From Atherix ibis (taxonomy: Eukaryota; Arthropoda; Insecta; Diptera; Athericidae): DNA of 64,000 nt. Each line of letters starts with the position of its first letter. Position 1 is the stretch's first letter. Location of the stretch: the NCBI GenBank assembly GCA_958298945.1, contig OY282608.1, positions 61,232,951 through 61,296,950 of the forward strand, in the 5' to 3' direction. A program made the translations under genes and the position numbers. The notes beneath the pieces are model-generated. The model was given only the letters and a program-made list of their open reading frames with translations. It had not been told where the DNA came from and did no database searches. Positions 27,340-43,000 of this stretch are shown piece by piece.

Positions 27340-30300
27340 ACTAACAAACCAACAAGCCAACAAACCAACAAACCAACAAGCCAACAAACCAACAAACCAA
27401 CAAACCAACATGCCAACAAACCAGCAAACTAAGTAACCAACAAGCCAACAAACCAACAAACCAACAAGCCAACAAGCCAACAAACCAACAAACAAACAAA
27501 CCAACAAACCAACAAACCAGCAAACCAACAAGCCAACAAACCAACAAACCAACAAACCAACAAACCAAGTAACCAACAAGCCAACAAACCAACAAGCCAA
27601 CAAACCAACAAGCCAACAAGCCAACAAACCAACAAACCAACAAACCAACAAACCAACAAACCAAAAAACCAACAAACCAAAAAGCCAACAAGCCAACAAA
27701 CCAACAAACCAACAAACCAACAAGCCAACAAACCAACAAGCCAACAAACCAACAAACTAACAAACCAAGTAACCAAAAAGCCAACAAAGCAACAAGCAAA
27801 AAAGCCAACAAACCAACAAACCAACAAGCCAACAAACCAACAAACCAACAAGCCAACAAGCCAACAAACCAACAAACCAACAAACCAAAAAACCAACAAA
27901 CCAACAAACCAACAAGCCAACAAACCAACAAACCAACAAACCAGCAAGCCAACAAACCAACAAACAAATAAACCAACAAACCAACAAACCAACAAGCCAA
28001 CAAGCCAACAAACCAACAAACCAACAAACCAACAAGCCAACAAACCAACAAACCAACAAACCAACAAGCCAACAAACCAACAAACAAATAAAGCAACAAA
28101 CCAAAAAACCAACAAACCAACAAACCAACAAACCAACAAGCCAACAAGCCAACAAGCCAACAAGCCAACAAGCCAACAAACCAACAAGCCAACAAACCAA
28201 CAAACCAACAAACAAATAAGCCAACAAACCAACAAACCTACAAACCAACAAACCAACAAACCAACAAACAAATAAACCAACAAACCAACAAACGAACAAA
28301 CCAACAAACCAACAAACCAACAAACCAACAAACCAACAAGCCAACAAGCCAACAAACCAACAAACCAACAAACCAACAAGCCAACAAACCAACAAGCCAA
28401 CAAACCAACAAACCAACAAACCAAGTAACCAAAAAGCCAACAAACTAACAAACCAACAAGCAAACAAGCCAACAAACCAACAAACCAACAAAGCAATAAG
28501 CCAACAAACCAACAAGCCAACAAACCAACAAACCAACAAACCAACAAACCCACAAACCAACAAACCAAGTAACCAAAAAGCCAACAAGCCAACAAACCAA
28601 CAAGCCAACAAACCAACAAACCAACAAACCAACAAACCAACAAGCCAACAAACCAACAAACTAACAAACCAACAAGCCAACAAACCAACAAACCAACAAG
28701 CCAACAAGTCAACAAACCAACAAACCAACAAACCAACAAGCCAACAAGCCAACAAACCAACAAACCAACAAGCCAACAAACCAACAAACCAACAAGCCAA
28801 CAAGCCAACAAACCAATAAACCAACAAGCCCACAAGCCAACAAACCAACAAACCAACAAGCCAACAAACCAACAAACAAATAAACCAACAAACCAACAAA
28901 CCAACAAGCCAACAAGCCAACAAACCAACAAACCAACAAACCAACAAGCCAATAAACAAACAAACCAACAAACCAACAAACCAACAAACCAACAAATCAA
29001 CAAACCAACAAACCAACAAACCAACAAGCCAACAAACCAACAAGTCAACAAACCAACAAACCAACAAACCAAGTAACCAAAAAGCCAACCAAAAAGCCAA
29101 CAAACTAACAAACCAACAAGCCAACAAGCCAACAAACCAACAAGCCAACAAACCAACAAACCAACAAACCAACAAGCCAACAAACCAACAAACCAACAAA
29201 CCAACAAACCAAGTAACCAAAAAGCCAAGAAACTAACAAACCAACAAGCCAACAAGCCAACAAACCAACAAGCCAACAAACCAATAAACCAACAAACCAA
29301 GTAACCAAAAAGCCAACAAACTAACAAACCAACAAGCCAACAAGCCAACATGCCAACAAACCAACAAACCAACAAAGCAACAAACCAACAAACCAACAAA
29401 CCAACAAACCAACAAACCAACAAGCCAACAAGCCAACAAACCAACAAACCAACAAGCCAACAAGCCAACAAACCAACAAACCAACAAGCCAACAACCAAC
29501 AAACCAACAAACCAAAAAACCAACAAACCAACAAGCCAACAAACCACAAACTTAGTAACCAACAAGCCAACAAACCAACAAGCCAACAAACCAACAAACC
29601 AACAAACCAACAAGCCAACAAACCAACAAGCCAACAAACCAACAAACCAACAAACCAAGTAACCAAAAAGCCAACAAACTAACAAACCAACAAGCAAACA
29701 AGCCAACAAACCAACAAACCAACAAAGCAATAAGCCAACAAGCCAACAAACCAACAAGCCAACAAACCAACAAACCAACAAACCAACAAACCAACAAACC
29801 AACAAACCAACAAACCAACAAACCAACAAACCAAGTAAGCAAAAAGCCAACAAGCCAACAAACCAACAAACCAACAAGCCAACAAACCAACAAACCAACA
29901 AACCAACAAACCAACAAGCCAACAAGCCAACAAACCAACAAACTAACAAACCAACAAGCCAACAAACCAACAAACCAACAAGCCAACAAGCCAACAAACC
30001 AACAAACCAACAAGCCAACAAACCAACAAACCAACAAGCCAACAAGCCAACAAACCAACAAACCAACAAGCCCACAAGCCAACAAACCAACAAACCAACA
30101 AGCCAACAAACCAACAAATAAATAAACCAACAAACCAACAAACCAACAAGCCAACAAGCCAACAAACCAACAAACCAACAAACCAACAAGCCAATAAACC
30201 AACAAACCAACAAACCAACAAACCAACAAACCAACAAACCAACAAACCAACAAACCAACAAGCCAACAAACCAACAAGCCAACAAACCAACAAACCAACA

Positions 30301-32490
30301 AACCAAGTAACCAAAAAGCCAACAAACTAACAAACCAACAAGCAAACAAGCCAACAAACCCACAAACCAACAAGCCAAAAAACCAACAAACCAACAAACC
30401 AACTAGCCAACAAACCAACAAGCCAACAAACCAACAAACCAACAAACAAAGTAACCAAAAAGCCAACAAACTAACAAACCAACAAGCAAACAAGGCAACA
30501 AACCAACAAACCAACAAAGCAATAAGCCAATAAGCCAACAAACCAACAAGCCAACAAACCAACAAACCAACAAACCAACAAACCAACAAACCAAGTAACC
30601 AAAAAGCCAACAAGCCAACAAACCAACAAACCAACAAACCAACAAGCCAACAAACCAACAAACCAACAAGCCAACAAGTCAACAAACCAACAAACCAACA
30701 AACCAACAAGCCAACAAGCCAACAAACCAACAAGCCAACAAGCCAACAAACCAACAAACCAACAAGCCAACAAACCAACAAACCAACAAACCAACAAACA
30801 AATAAACCAACAAACCAACAAACCAACAAGCCAACAAGCCAACAAACCAACAAGCCAACAAACCAACAAACCAACAAACCAACAAACCAACAAACCAACA
30901 AACCAACAAGCCAACAAACCAACAAGCCAACAAACCAACAAACCAACAAACCAAGTAACCAAAAAGCCAACAAACTAACAAACCAACAAGCAAACAAGCC
31001 AACAAACCCACAAACCAACAAGCCAACAAACCAACAAACCAACAAACCAACAAGCCAACAAACCAACAAGCCAACAAACCAACAAACCAACAAACCAAGT
31101 AACCAAAAAGCCAACAAACTAACAAACCAACAAGCCAACAAGCCAACAAACCAACAAGCCAACGAACCAACAAACCAACAAAGCAACAAGCCAACAAGCC
31201 AACAAACCAACAAACCAACAAACCAACAAGCCAACAAGCCAACAAACCAACAAACTAACAAACCAACAAGCCAACAAACCAACAAACCAACAAGCCAACA
31301 AGTCAACAAACCAACAAACCAACAAACCAACAAGCCAACAAGCCAACAAACCAACAAACCAACAAGCCAACAAACCAACAAACCAACAAGCCAACAAGTC
31401 AACAAACCAACAAACCAACAAGCCAACAAGCCAACAAACCAACAAATCAACAAGCCAACAAACCAACAATTAAACAAGCCAACAAACCAACAAACCAACA
31501 AAGCAATAAGCCAACAAGCCAACAAACCAACAAGCCAACAAACCAACAAACCAACAAACCAACAAACCAACAAACCAACAAACCAACAAACCAACAAAGC
31601 AACAAACCAAGTAACCAAAAAGCCAACAAGCCAACAAACCAACAAACCAACAAGCCAACAAACCAACAAACCAACAAACCAACAAACCAACAAGCCAACA
31701 AGCCGACAAACCAACAAACTAACAAACCAACAAGCCAACAAACCAACAAACCAACAAGCCAACAAGCCAACAAACCAACAAACCAACAAGCCAACAAACC
31801 AACAAACCAACAAGCCAACAAGCCAACAAACCAACAAACCAACAAGCCCACAAGCTAACAAACCAACAATCCAACAAGCCAACAAACCAACAAACAAATA
31901 AACCAACAAACCAACAAACCAACAAGCCAACAAGCCAACAAACCAAGAAACCAACAAACCAACAAGCCAATAAACCAACAAACCAACAAACCAACAAACC
32001 AACAAACCAACAAACCAACAAACCAACAAACCAACAAACCAACAAGCCAACAAACCAACAAGCCAACAAACCAACAAACCAACAAACCAAGTAACCAAAA
32101 AGCCAACAAACTAACAAACCAACAAGCAAACAAGCCAACAAACCCACAAACCAACAAGCCAACAAACCAACAAACCAACAAACCAACAAGCCAACAAACC
32201 AACAAGCCAACAAACCAACAAACCAACAAACCAAGTAACCAAAAAGCCAACAAACTAACAAACCAACAAGCAAACAAGGCAACAAACCAACAAACCAACA
32301 AAGCAATAAGCCAATAAGCCAACAAACCAACAAGCCAACAAACCAACAAACCAACAAACCAACAAACCAACAAACCAAGTAACCAAAAAGCCAAAAAGCC
32401 AACAAACCAACAAACCAATAAACCAACAAGCCAACAAACCAACAAACCAACAAACCAACAAACCAACAAGCCAACAAGCCAACAAACCAA
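27340..32490. repeat. Higher-order block B2 (partner of B1)
   Basis: This repeats B1 with the offsets given there. Its left 1.1-1.5 kb is a third copy of a segment also present at 17.03-18.3 kb and 21.69-22.9 kb. The region therefore combines a period near 4.66 kb and one near 5.5 kb over shared sequence. Confidence 0.87.
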
Positions 32491-33600
32491 CAAACTAACA
32501 AACCAAAAAGCCAACAAACCAACAAACCAACAAGCCAACAAGTCAACAAATCAACAAACCAACAAGCCAACAAGTCAACAAACCAACAAACCAACAAGCC
32601 AACAAGCCAACAAACCAACAAATCAACAAGCCAACAAACCAACAAACAAATAAACCAACAAACCAACAAACCAACAAGCCAACAAGCCAACAAACCAACA
32701 AACCAACAAACCAACAAGCCAATCAACAAACAAACCAACAAACCAACAAACCAACAAACCAACACACCAACAAGCCAACAAGCCAACAAACTAACAAACC
32801 AACAAACCAACAAGCCAACAAACCAACATGCCAACAAACCAACAAACTAAGTGACCAACAAGCCAACAAACCAACAAACCAACAAACCAACAAGCCAACA
32901 AACCAACAAACCAACAGGCCAACAAACAAACAAACCAACAAACCAACAAACCAACAAGCCAACAAGTGAACAAACCAACAAACCAACAAACCAACAAACC
33001 AACAAACCAACAAGTCAACAAACCAACAAGCCAACAAACCAACAAACCAACCAGCCAACAAGCCCACAAACCAACAAACCAACAAGCCAACAAGCCAACA
33101 AACCAACAAACCAACAAGCCAACAAACCAATAAACAAATAAACCAACAAACCAACAAACCAACAAACCAACAAGCCAACAAGCCAACAAACCAACAAACC
33201 AACAAATCAACAAGCCAACAAACCAACAAACCAACAAACCAACAAACCAACAAACCAACAAACCAACAAGCCAACAAGCCAACAAACCAACAAACCAACA
33301 AGCCAACAAGCCAACAAACCAACAAACAAATAAACCAATAAACCAACAAACTAACAAACCAACAAACCAACAAACCAACAAACCAAAAAACCAACAAACC
33401 AACAAGCCAACAAGCCAACAAACCATTAAACTAACAAACCAACAAACGAACTAACCAACAAACCAACAAGCCAACAAGCCAACAAACCAACAAACCAACA
33501 AACAAATAAACCAACAAACTAACAAACCAACAAACCAACAAACCAACAAACCAAAAAACCAACAAACCAACAAGCCAACAAGCCAACAAACCAACAAACT
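32490..33600. repeat. Third copy of the ctaagtgacc segment
   Basis: ctaagtgacc at 32847, with caggcc about 70 bases downstream, matches 16451 and 21123 (caggcc near 16519 and 21191). A related, partial occurrence is at 18819. The surrounding unit order resembles the block A copies rather than block B, so A-type sequence reappears to the right of B2. Confidence 0.78.
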
Positions 33601-34470
33601 AACAAACCAACAAACAAACTAACCAACAAGCCAACAAGTCAACAAACCAACAAACCAACAAGCCAACAAACCAACAAACCAACAAGCCAACAAGCCAACA
33701 AACCAATAAACCAACAAACCAACAAACCAACAAGCCAACAAGCCAACAAACCAACAAACCAACAAACCAACAAGCCAACAAACCAATAAGCCAACAAACC
33801 AACAAACTAACAAACCAACAAACCAACAAACCAACAAACCAAAAAACCAACAAACCAACAAGCCAACAAGCCAACAAACCAACAAACTAACAAACCAACA
33901 AACGAACAAACAAATAAACCAACAAACTAACAAACCAACAAACCAACAAACCAACAAAACAAAAAACCAACAAACCAACAAGCCAACAAGCCAACAAACC
34001 AACAAACTAACAAACCAACAAACAAACTAACCAACAAGCCAACAAGTCAACAAACCAACAAACCAACAAGCCAACAAACCAACAAACCAACAAGCCAACA
34101 AGCCAACAAACCAATAAACCAACAAACCAACAAACCAACAAGCCAACAAGCCAACAAACCAACCAACCAACAAACCAACAAGCCAACAAACCAACAAGCC
34201 AACAAACCAACAAACCAACAAACCAAGTAACCAAAAAGCCAAAAAACTAACAAACCAACAAGCCAACAAACCAACAAACCAACAAGCCAACAAGCCAACA
34301 AACCAACAAACCAACAAACCAACAAGCCAACAAACCAACAAGCCAACAAACCAACAAACCAACAAGCCAACAAACCAACCAACCAACAAACCAACAAGCC
34401 AACAAACCAACAAGCCAACAAACCAACAAACCAACAAACCAAGTAACCAAAAAGCCAAAAAACTAACAAA
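33600..34470. repeat. 408-base and 216-base tandem duplications
   Basis: caaactaacc preceding a tcaac unit occurs at 33615 and 34023, 408 bases or 51 units apart. The adjacent-A-rich pair ccaaaaag then ccaaaaaa occurs at 34231 and 34447, 216 bases or 27 units apart. Both distances are whole numbers of units, and the ccaaccaacc variants near 34163 and 34379 share the 216-base offset. Confidence 0.83.
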
Positions 34471-37400
34471 CCAACAAGCCAACAAACCAACAAACCAACA
34501 AGCCAACAAGCCAACAAACCAACAAACCAACAAACCAACAAGCCAACAAACCAACAAGCCAACAAACCAACAAACCAACAAGCCAACAAGCCAACAAACC
34601 AACAAACCAACAAACCAACAAACCAACAAGCCAACAAACCAATAATCCAACAAGCCAACAAACCAACAAACCAACAAACCAACAAACCAACAAACCAACA
34701 AGCCAACAAGCCAACAAACCAACAAACCAACAAACCAACAAAGCAACAAGCCAACAAACCAACAAACCAACAAGCCAACAAACCAACAAACCAACAAACC
34801 AACAAACCAAGTAACCAAAAAGCCAACAAACTAACAAACCAACAAGCCAACAAGCCAACAAACCAACAAGCCAACAAACCAACAAACTAACAAACCAACA
34901 AGCCAACAAACCAACAAACCAACAAACCAAGTAACCAAAAAGCCAACAAACTAACAAACCAACAAGCGAACAAGCCAACAAACCAACAAGCGAACAAACC
35001 AATAAACCAACAAACCAAGTAACCAAAAAGCCAACAAACTAACAAACCAACAAGCCAACAAGCCAACAAGCCAACAAACCAACAAACCAACAAAGCAACA
35101 AACCAACAAACCAACAAACCAACAAACCAACAAGCCAACAAGCCAACAAACCAACAAACCAGCAAGCCAACAAGCCAACAAACCAACAAACCAACAAGCC
35201 AACAACCAACAAACCAACAAACCAAAAAACCAACAAACCAACAAGCCAACAAACCACAAACTTAGTAACCAACAAGCCAACAAACCAACAAACCAACAAA
35301 CCAACAAACCAACAAACCAACAAGCCAACAAACCAACAAACCAACAAACCAACAAACCAACAAACCAACAAACCAACAAACAAATAAACCAACAAATCAA
35401 CAAACCAACAAACCAACAAGCCAACAAGCCAACAAACCAATAAACCAACAAAACCAACAAGCCAACAAACCAACAAACCAACAAACCAACAAGCCAACAA
35501 ACCAACAAACAAATAAACCAACAAACCAAAAAACCAACAAACCAACAAACCAACAAACCAACAAACCAAAAAACCAACAAACCAACAAACCAACACACCA
35601 ACAAACCAACAAGCCAACAAACCAACAAACCAACAAACCAAGTAACCAAAAAGCCAACAAACTAACAAACCAACAAGCCAACAAGCCAACAAACCAACAA
35701 GCAAACAAACCAACAAACCAACAAAGCAACAAGACAACAAGCCAACAAACCAACAAACCAACAAGCCAACAAACCAACAAACCAACAAGCCAACAAGCCA
35801 ACAAACCAACAAACCAACAAACAAGCCAACAAGCCAACAAGCCAACAAACCAACAAACCAACAAGCCAACAAACCAACAAACAAATAAACCAACAAACCA
35901 ACAAACCAACAAACCAACAAGCCAACAAGCCAACAAACCTACAAACCAACAAACCAACAAACCAACAAACCAACAAACCAACAAGCCAACAAACCAACAA
36001 ACCAACAAACCAACAAACCAACAAGCCAACAAACCAACAAACAAATAAACCAACAAACCAAAAAACCAACAAACCAACAAACCAACAAACCAACAAACCA
36101 ACAAACCAACAAGCCAACAAGCCAACAAGCCAACAAGCCAACAAGCCAACAACCCAACAAGCCAACAAACCAACAAACCAACAAACCAACAAACCAACAA
36201 ACAAATAAACCAACAAACCAACAAACCAACAAACCAACAAACCAACAAACTAACAAACAAATAAACCAACAAACCGACAAACGAACAAACCAACAAACCA
36301 ACAAACCAACAAACCAACAAGCCAACAAACCAACAAACCAACAAACCAACAAACCAACAAGCCAACAAACCAACAAACAAATAAACCAACAAACCAAAAA
36401 ACCAACAAACCAACAAACCAACAAACCAACAAACCAACAAGCCAACAAGCCAACAAGCCAACAAGCCAACAAGCCAACAAGCCAACAAGCCAACAACCCA
36501 ACAAGCCAACAAACCAACAAACCAACAAACCAACAAACAAATAAACCAACAAACCAACAAACCAACAAACCAACAAACCAACAAACTAACAAGCAAATAA
36601 ACCAACAAACCGACAAACGAACAAACCAACAAACCAACAAACCAACAAACCAACAAACCAACAAACCAACAAACCAACAAGCCAACAAGCCAACAAACCA
36701 ACAAACCAACAAACGAACAAGCCAACAAACCAACAAGCCAACAAACCAACAAACCAACAAACCAAGTAACCAAAAAGCCAACAAACTAACAAACCAACAA
36801 GCAAACAAGCCAACAAACCAACAAAGCAACAAGCCAACAAGCCAACAAACCAACAAGCCAACAAACCAACAAACCAACAAACTAACAAACCAACAAACCA
36901 AGTAACCAAAAAGCCAACAAGCCAACAAACCAACAAAACAACAAACCAACAAGCCAACAAACCAACAAACCAACAAACCAACAAACCAACAAACCAACAA
37001 GCCAACAAGCCAACAAACCAACAAACTAACAAACCAACAAGCCAACAAACCAACAAACCAACAACCAACAAGTCAACAAACCAACAAACCAACAAACCAT
37101 CAAGCCAACAAGCCAACAAACCAACAAACCAACAAGCCAACAAACCAACAAACCAACAAGCCAACAAACCAACAAACCAACAAGCCAACAAGCCAACAAA
37201 CCAACAAACCAACAAGCCAACAAGCCAACAAACCAACAAACCAACAAGCCGACAAACCAACAAACCAACAAACCAACAAGCCAACAAACCAACAAACCAT
37301 CAAACCAACATGCCAACAAACCAACAAACTAAGTAACCAACAAGCCAACAAACCAACAAACCAACAAACCAACAAGCCAACAAACCAACAAACCAACAAG

Positions 37401-37890
37401 CCAACAAACCAATAAACTAACAAACCAACAAGTCAACAAGCGAACAAACCAACAAACCAACAAACCAACAAACCAACAAACCAACAAACCAACAAGCCAA
37501 CAAACCAACAACCCAACAAACCAACAAACCAAAAAGCCAACAAGCCAACAAACCAACAAACCAACAAGCCAACAAGCCAACAAACCAACAAACCAACAAG
37601 CCAACAAACCAATAAACAAATAAACCAACAAACCAACAAACCAACAAGCCAACAAGCCAACAAACCAACAAACCAACAAGCCAACAAACCAACAAACCAA
37701 CAAACCAACAAACCAACAAACCAACAAAACAACAAGCCAACAAGCCAACAAACCAACAAACCAACAAGCCAACAAGCCAACAAACCAACAAACAAATAAA
37801 CCAACAAACTAACAAACCAACAAACCAACAAACCAACAAACCAAAAAACCAACAAACCAACAAACCAACAAGCCAACAAGCCAACAAACC
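34470..37890. repeat. Array section with a 336-base tandem duplication
   Basis: ccgacaaacgaac occurs at 36274 and 36610, 336 bases or 42 units apart, within a stretch rich in caaataaa units. A ccacaaacttag landmark is at 35254-35265. Composite landmarks recur near 34807, 34927, 35017 and 35637. No gene is visible. Confidence 0.82.
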
Positions 37891-39200
37891 AACAAACTAA
37901 CAAACCAACAAACGAACTAACCAACAAACCAACAACCCAACAAGCCAACAAACCAGCAAACCAACAAACCAACAAACCAACAAAACAACAAGCCAACAAG
38001 CCAACAAACCAACAAACCAACAAGTCAACAAACCAACAAACCAACAAACCAACAAACGAACAAGCCAACAAACCAACAAACCAACAAACCAACAAACCAA
38101 CAAACCAAGTAACCAACAAGCCAACAAACCAACAAGCCAACAAACCAATAAGCCAACAAGCCAACAAACCAACAAACCAACAAAGCAACAAACCAAAAAA
38201 CCAACAAACCAAAAAACCAACAAACCAACAAACCACCAAACGGACAAAGCAACAAGCCAACAAGCCAACAAACCAACAAACCAACAAGCCAACAAACCAA
38301 CAAACCAACAAGCCAACAAGCCAACAAACCAACAAACCAACAAGCCAACAAACCAACAAACCAACAAACCAACAAGCCAACAAACCAACAAGCCAACAAA
38401 CCAACAAACCAACAAACCAAGTAACCAAAAAGCCAACAAACTAACAAACCAACAAGCCAACAACCAACAAATCAACAAGCCAACAAGCCAACAAACCAAC
38501 AAACCAACAAGCCAACAAACCAACAAGCCAACAAACCAACAAGCCAACAAACCAACAAACCAACAAACTAAGTAACCAACAAACCAACAAACCATCAAAC
38601 GAACAAAGCAACAAACCAACAAGCCAACAAATCAACCAGCCAATATACCAACAAACCAACAAACCAACATGCCAACAAACCAACAAACTAAGTAACCAAC
38701 AAGCCAACAAACCAACAAACCAATACGCCAACAAACCAACAAACTAAGTAACCAACAAGCCAACAAACCAACAAACCAACAAGCCAACAAACCAACAAAC
38801 CAACAAACCAACAAACCAACAAACCAACAAACCAACAAGCCAACAAACCAACAAACCAACAAACCAACAAACCAACAAGCCAACAAGCCAACAAACCAAC
38901 AAACCAACAAGCCAACAAGCCAACAAACCAACAAACCAACAAGCCAACAAACCAACAAGCCAACAATCCAACAATCCAACAAACCAACAAACCAACAAAC
39001 CAACAAGCCAACAAGCCAACAAACCAACAAACCAACAAGCCAACAAGCCAACAAACAAATAAACCAATAAACCAACAAACTAACAAACCAACAAACCAAC
39101 AAACCAACAAACCAAAAAACAAACAAGCCAACAAGCCAACAAACCAACAAACCAACAAGCCAACAAGCCAACAAACAAATAAACCAATAAACCAACAAAC
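37890..39200. repeat. Left member of a ~1.25-1.3 kb tandem pair
   Basis: The rare segment tcaaccagccaatatacc occurs at 38632 and at 39880, exactly 1248 bases or 156 units apart. cgaactaacc closes the left end of each copy, at about 37913 and 39216 (offset about 1303). The right part drifts to an offset of 1272. The two copies are adjacent. Confidence 0.87.
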
Positions 39201-40430
39201 TAACAAACCAACAAACGAACTAACCAACAAACCAACAACCCAACAAGCCAACAAACCAACAAACCAACAAACCAACAAACCAACAAAACAACAAGCCAAC
39301 AAGCCAACAAACCAACAAACCAACAAGTCAACAAACCAACAAACCAACAAACCAACAAACGAACAAGCCAACAAACCAACAAACTAACAAACCAACAAAC
39401 CAACAAACCAAGTAACCAACAAGCCAACAAACCAACAAGCCAACAAACCAACAAGCCAACAAGCCAACAAACCAACAAACGGACAAAGCAACAAGCCAAC
39501 AAGCCAACAAACCAACAAACCAACAAGCCAACAAACCAACAAACCAACAAGCCAACAAGCCAACAAACCAACAAACCAACAAACCAACAAGCCAACAAAC
39601 CAACAAACCAACAAACCAACAAGCCAACAAACCAACAAGCCAACAAACCAACAAACCAACAAACCAAGTAACCAAAAAGCCAACAAACTAACAAACCAAC
39701 AAGCCAACAAACCAACAAATCAACAAGCCAATAAGCCAACAAACCAACAAACCAACAAGCCAACAAACCAACAAGCCAACAAACCAACAAGCCAACAAAC
39801 CAACAAACCAACAAACTAAGTAACCAACAAACTAACAAACCATCAAACGAACAAAGCAACAAACCAACAAGCCAACAAATCAACCAGCCAATATACCAAC
39901 AAACCAACAAACCAACATGCCAACAAACCAACAAACTAAGTAACCAACAAGCCAACAAACCAACAAACCAATATACCAACAAACCAACAAACTAAGTAAC
40001 CAACAAGCCAACAAACCAACAAACCAACAAGCCAACAAACCAACAAACCAGCAAACCAACAAACCAACAAACCAACAAACCAACAAACCAACAAGCCAAC
40101 AAACCAACAAGCCAACAAACCAACAAACCAACAAGCCAACAAGCCAACAAACCAACAAACCAACAAGCCAACAAGCCAACAAACCAACAAACCAACAAAC
40201 CAACAAACCAACAAGCCAACAATCCAACAAACCAACAAACCAACAAAACAACAAGCCAACAAGCCAACAAACCAACAAGCCAACAAGCCAACAAACCAAC
40301 AAACCAACAAGCCAACAAGCCAACAAACAAATAAACCAATAAACCAACAAACTAACAAACCAACAAACCAACAAACCAACAAACCAAAAAACCAACAAAC
40401 CAACAAGCCAACAAGCCAAGAAACCATTAA
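39200..40430. repeat. Right member of the ~1.25-1.3 kb tandem pair
   Basis: This contains tcaaccagccaatatacc at 39880. Private differences from the left copy include ccaatata at about 39970, where the left copy has ccaatacg near 38722. Further relatives of the same segment are at 49915 and 52361. Confidence 0.87.
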
Positions 40431-43000
40431 ACTAACAAACCAACAAACGAACTAACCAACAAACCAACAAGCCAACAAGCCAACAAACCAACAAACCAAC
40501 AAACAAATAAACCAACAAACTAACAAACCAACAAACCAACAAACCAACAAACCAAAAAACCAACAAACCAACAAGCCAACAAGCCAACAAACCAACAAAC
40601 TAACAAACCAACAAACGAACTAACCACCAAGCCAACAAGTCAACAAACCAACAAACCAACAAGCCAACAAGCCAACAAACCAACAAACCAACAAGCCAAC
40701 AAGCCAACAAACCAATAAACCAACAAACCAACAAACCAAAAAACCCACAAACCAACAAACCAACAAACCAACAAGCCAACAAACCAACAAGCCAACAAAC
40801 CAACAAACCAACAAACCAAGTAACCAAAAAGCCAACAAACTAACAAACCAACAAGCCAACAAACCAACAAACCAACAAGCCAACAAGCCAACAAACCAAC
40901 AAACCAACAAACCAACAAGCCAACAAACCAACAAGCCAACAAACCAACAAACCAACAAGCCAACAAGCCAACAAACCAACAAACCAACAAACCAACAAAC
41001 CAACAAGCCAACAAACCAACAAACCAACAAGCCAACAAACCAAAAACCAACAAACCAACAAACCAACAAACCAACAAGCCAACAAGCCAACAAACCAACA
41101 AACCAACAAAGGAACAAGCCAACAAACCAACAAACCAACAAGCCAACAAACCAACAAACCAACAAACCAACAAACCAAGTAACCAAAAAGCCAACAAACT
41201 AACAAAACAACAAGCCAACAAGCCAACAAACCAACAAGCCAACAAACCAACAAACCAACAAACCAACAAACCAACAAGCCAACAAGCCAACAAACCAACA
41301 AACCAACAAACCAAGTAACCAAAAAGCCAACAAACTAACAAACCAACAAGCCAACAAGCCAACAAACCAACAAGCCAACAAACCAATAAACCAACAAACC
41401 AAGTAACCAAAAAGCCAACAAACTAACAAACCAACAAGCCAACAAGCCAACAAGCCAACAAACCAACAAACCAACAAAGCAACAAACCAACAAACCAACA
41501 AACCAACAAACCAACAAGCCAACAAGCCAACAAACCAACAAACCAACAAGCCAACAAGCCAACAAACCAACAAACCAACAAACCAACAAGCCAACAACCA
41601 ACAAAAAAACAAACCAAAAAACCAACAAACCAACAAGCCAACAAACCACAAACTTAGTAACCAACAAGCCAACAAACCAACAAACCAACAAACCAACAAA
41701 CCAACAAACCAGCAAACCAACAAACCAACAAACCAACAAACCAACAAACCAACAAACCAACAAACCAACAAACCAATAAAACCAACAAACCAACAAACAA
41801 ATAAACCAACAAATCAACAAACCAACAAACCAACAAGCCAACAAGCCAACAAACCAATAAACCAACAAAACCAACAAGCCAACAAACCAACAAACCAACA
41901 AACCAACAAACCAACAAGCCAACAAACCAACAAACAAACAAACCAACAAACCAAAAAACCAACAAACCAACAAACCAACAAACCAACAAACCAAAAAACC
42001 AACAAACCAACAAACCAACAAACCAACAAACCAACAAGCCAACAAACCAACAAACCAACAAACCAACAAACCAAGTAACCAAAAAGCCAACAAACTAACA
42101 AACCAACAAGCCAACAAGCCAACAAACCAACAAGCCAACAAACCAACAAACCAACAAAGCAACAAGCCAACAAGCCAACAAACCAACAAATTAACAAGCC
42201 AACAAACCAACAAACCAACAAGCCAACAAGCCAACAAGCCAACAAACCAACAAAAAAGCCAACAAGCCAACAAGCCAACAAACCAACAAACCAACAAGCC
42301 AACAAACCAACAAACAAATAAACCAACAAACCAACAAACCAACAAACCAACAAACCAACAAGCCAACAAGCCAACAAACCAACAAACCAACAAACCAACA
42401 AGCCAACAAACCAACAAACCAACAAACCAACAAACCAACAAGCCAACAAACCAACAAACAAATAAACCAACAAACCAAAAAACCAACAAACCAACAAACC
42501 AACAAACCAACAAACCAACAAGCCAACAAGCCAACAAGCCAACAAGCCAACAACCCAACAAGCCAACAAACCAACAAACCAACAAACCAACAAACAAATA
42601 AACCAACAAACCAACAAACCAACAAACCAACAAACCAACAAACCAACAAACTAACAAACAAATAAACAAACAAACCAACAAACGAACAAACCAACAAACC
42701 AACAAACCAACAAACCAACAAGCCAACAAGCCAACAAACCAACAACCAACAAACCAACAAGCCAACAAACCAACAAGCCAACAAACCAACAAACCAAGTA
42801 ACCAAAAAGCCAACAAACTAACAAACCAACAAGCAAACAAGCCAACAACTAACAAACCAACAAAGCAACAAGCCAACAAGCCAACAAACCAACAAGCCAA
42901 CAAACCAACAAACTAACAAACCAACAAACCAAGTAACCAAAAAGCCAACAAGCCAACAAACCAACAAAACAACAAACCAACAAGCCAACAAACCAACAAA
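40430..43000. repeat. Array section joining the 38-40 kb pair to the right-hand higher-order array
   Basis: This holds the first of four aaggaac landmarks (gg at 41111; the others are at 53023, 59038 and 61736), a 7-base ccaaaaa unit near 41041, and ccacaaacttag with cttag at 41653. A 9-base unit (ccaataaaa) is near 41773. These are the same phase slips used by the 43-64 kb higher-order units. No gene is visible. Confidence 0.82.

Noticed and set aside
29552..32098. A minus-strand open frame of about 848 codons (and many others of 400-745 codons)
   Set aside because: It encodes only rotations of LVCWFVGL from the 8-base unit, other minus frames over the same bases are also open, the start is TTG without any ribosome-binding site, and copies differ by units of 8 bases that would break the frame. 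It is a by-product of the repeat.
38632..38660. Promoter-like elements on the minus strand (TATATT from ccaatata, TTGACT from agtcaa)
   Set aside because: The hexamers arise from single-base variants of the unit, are not paired at a proper 16-18 base spacing, and have no gene to drive.
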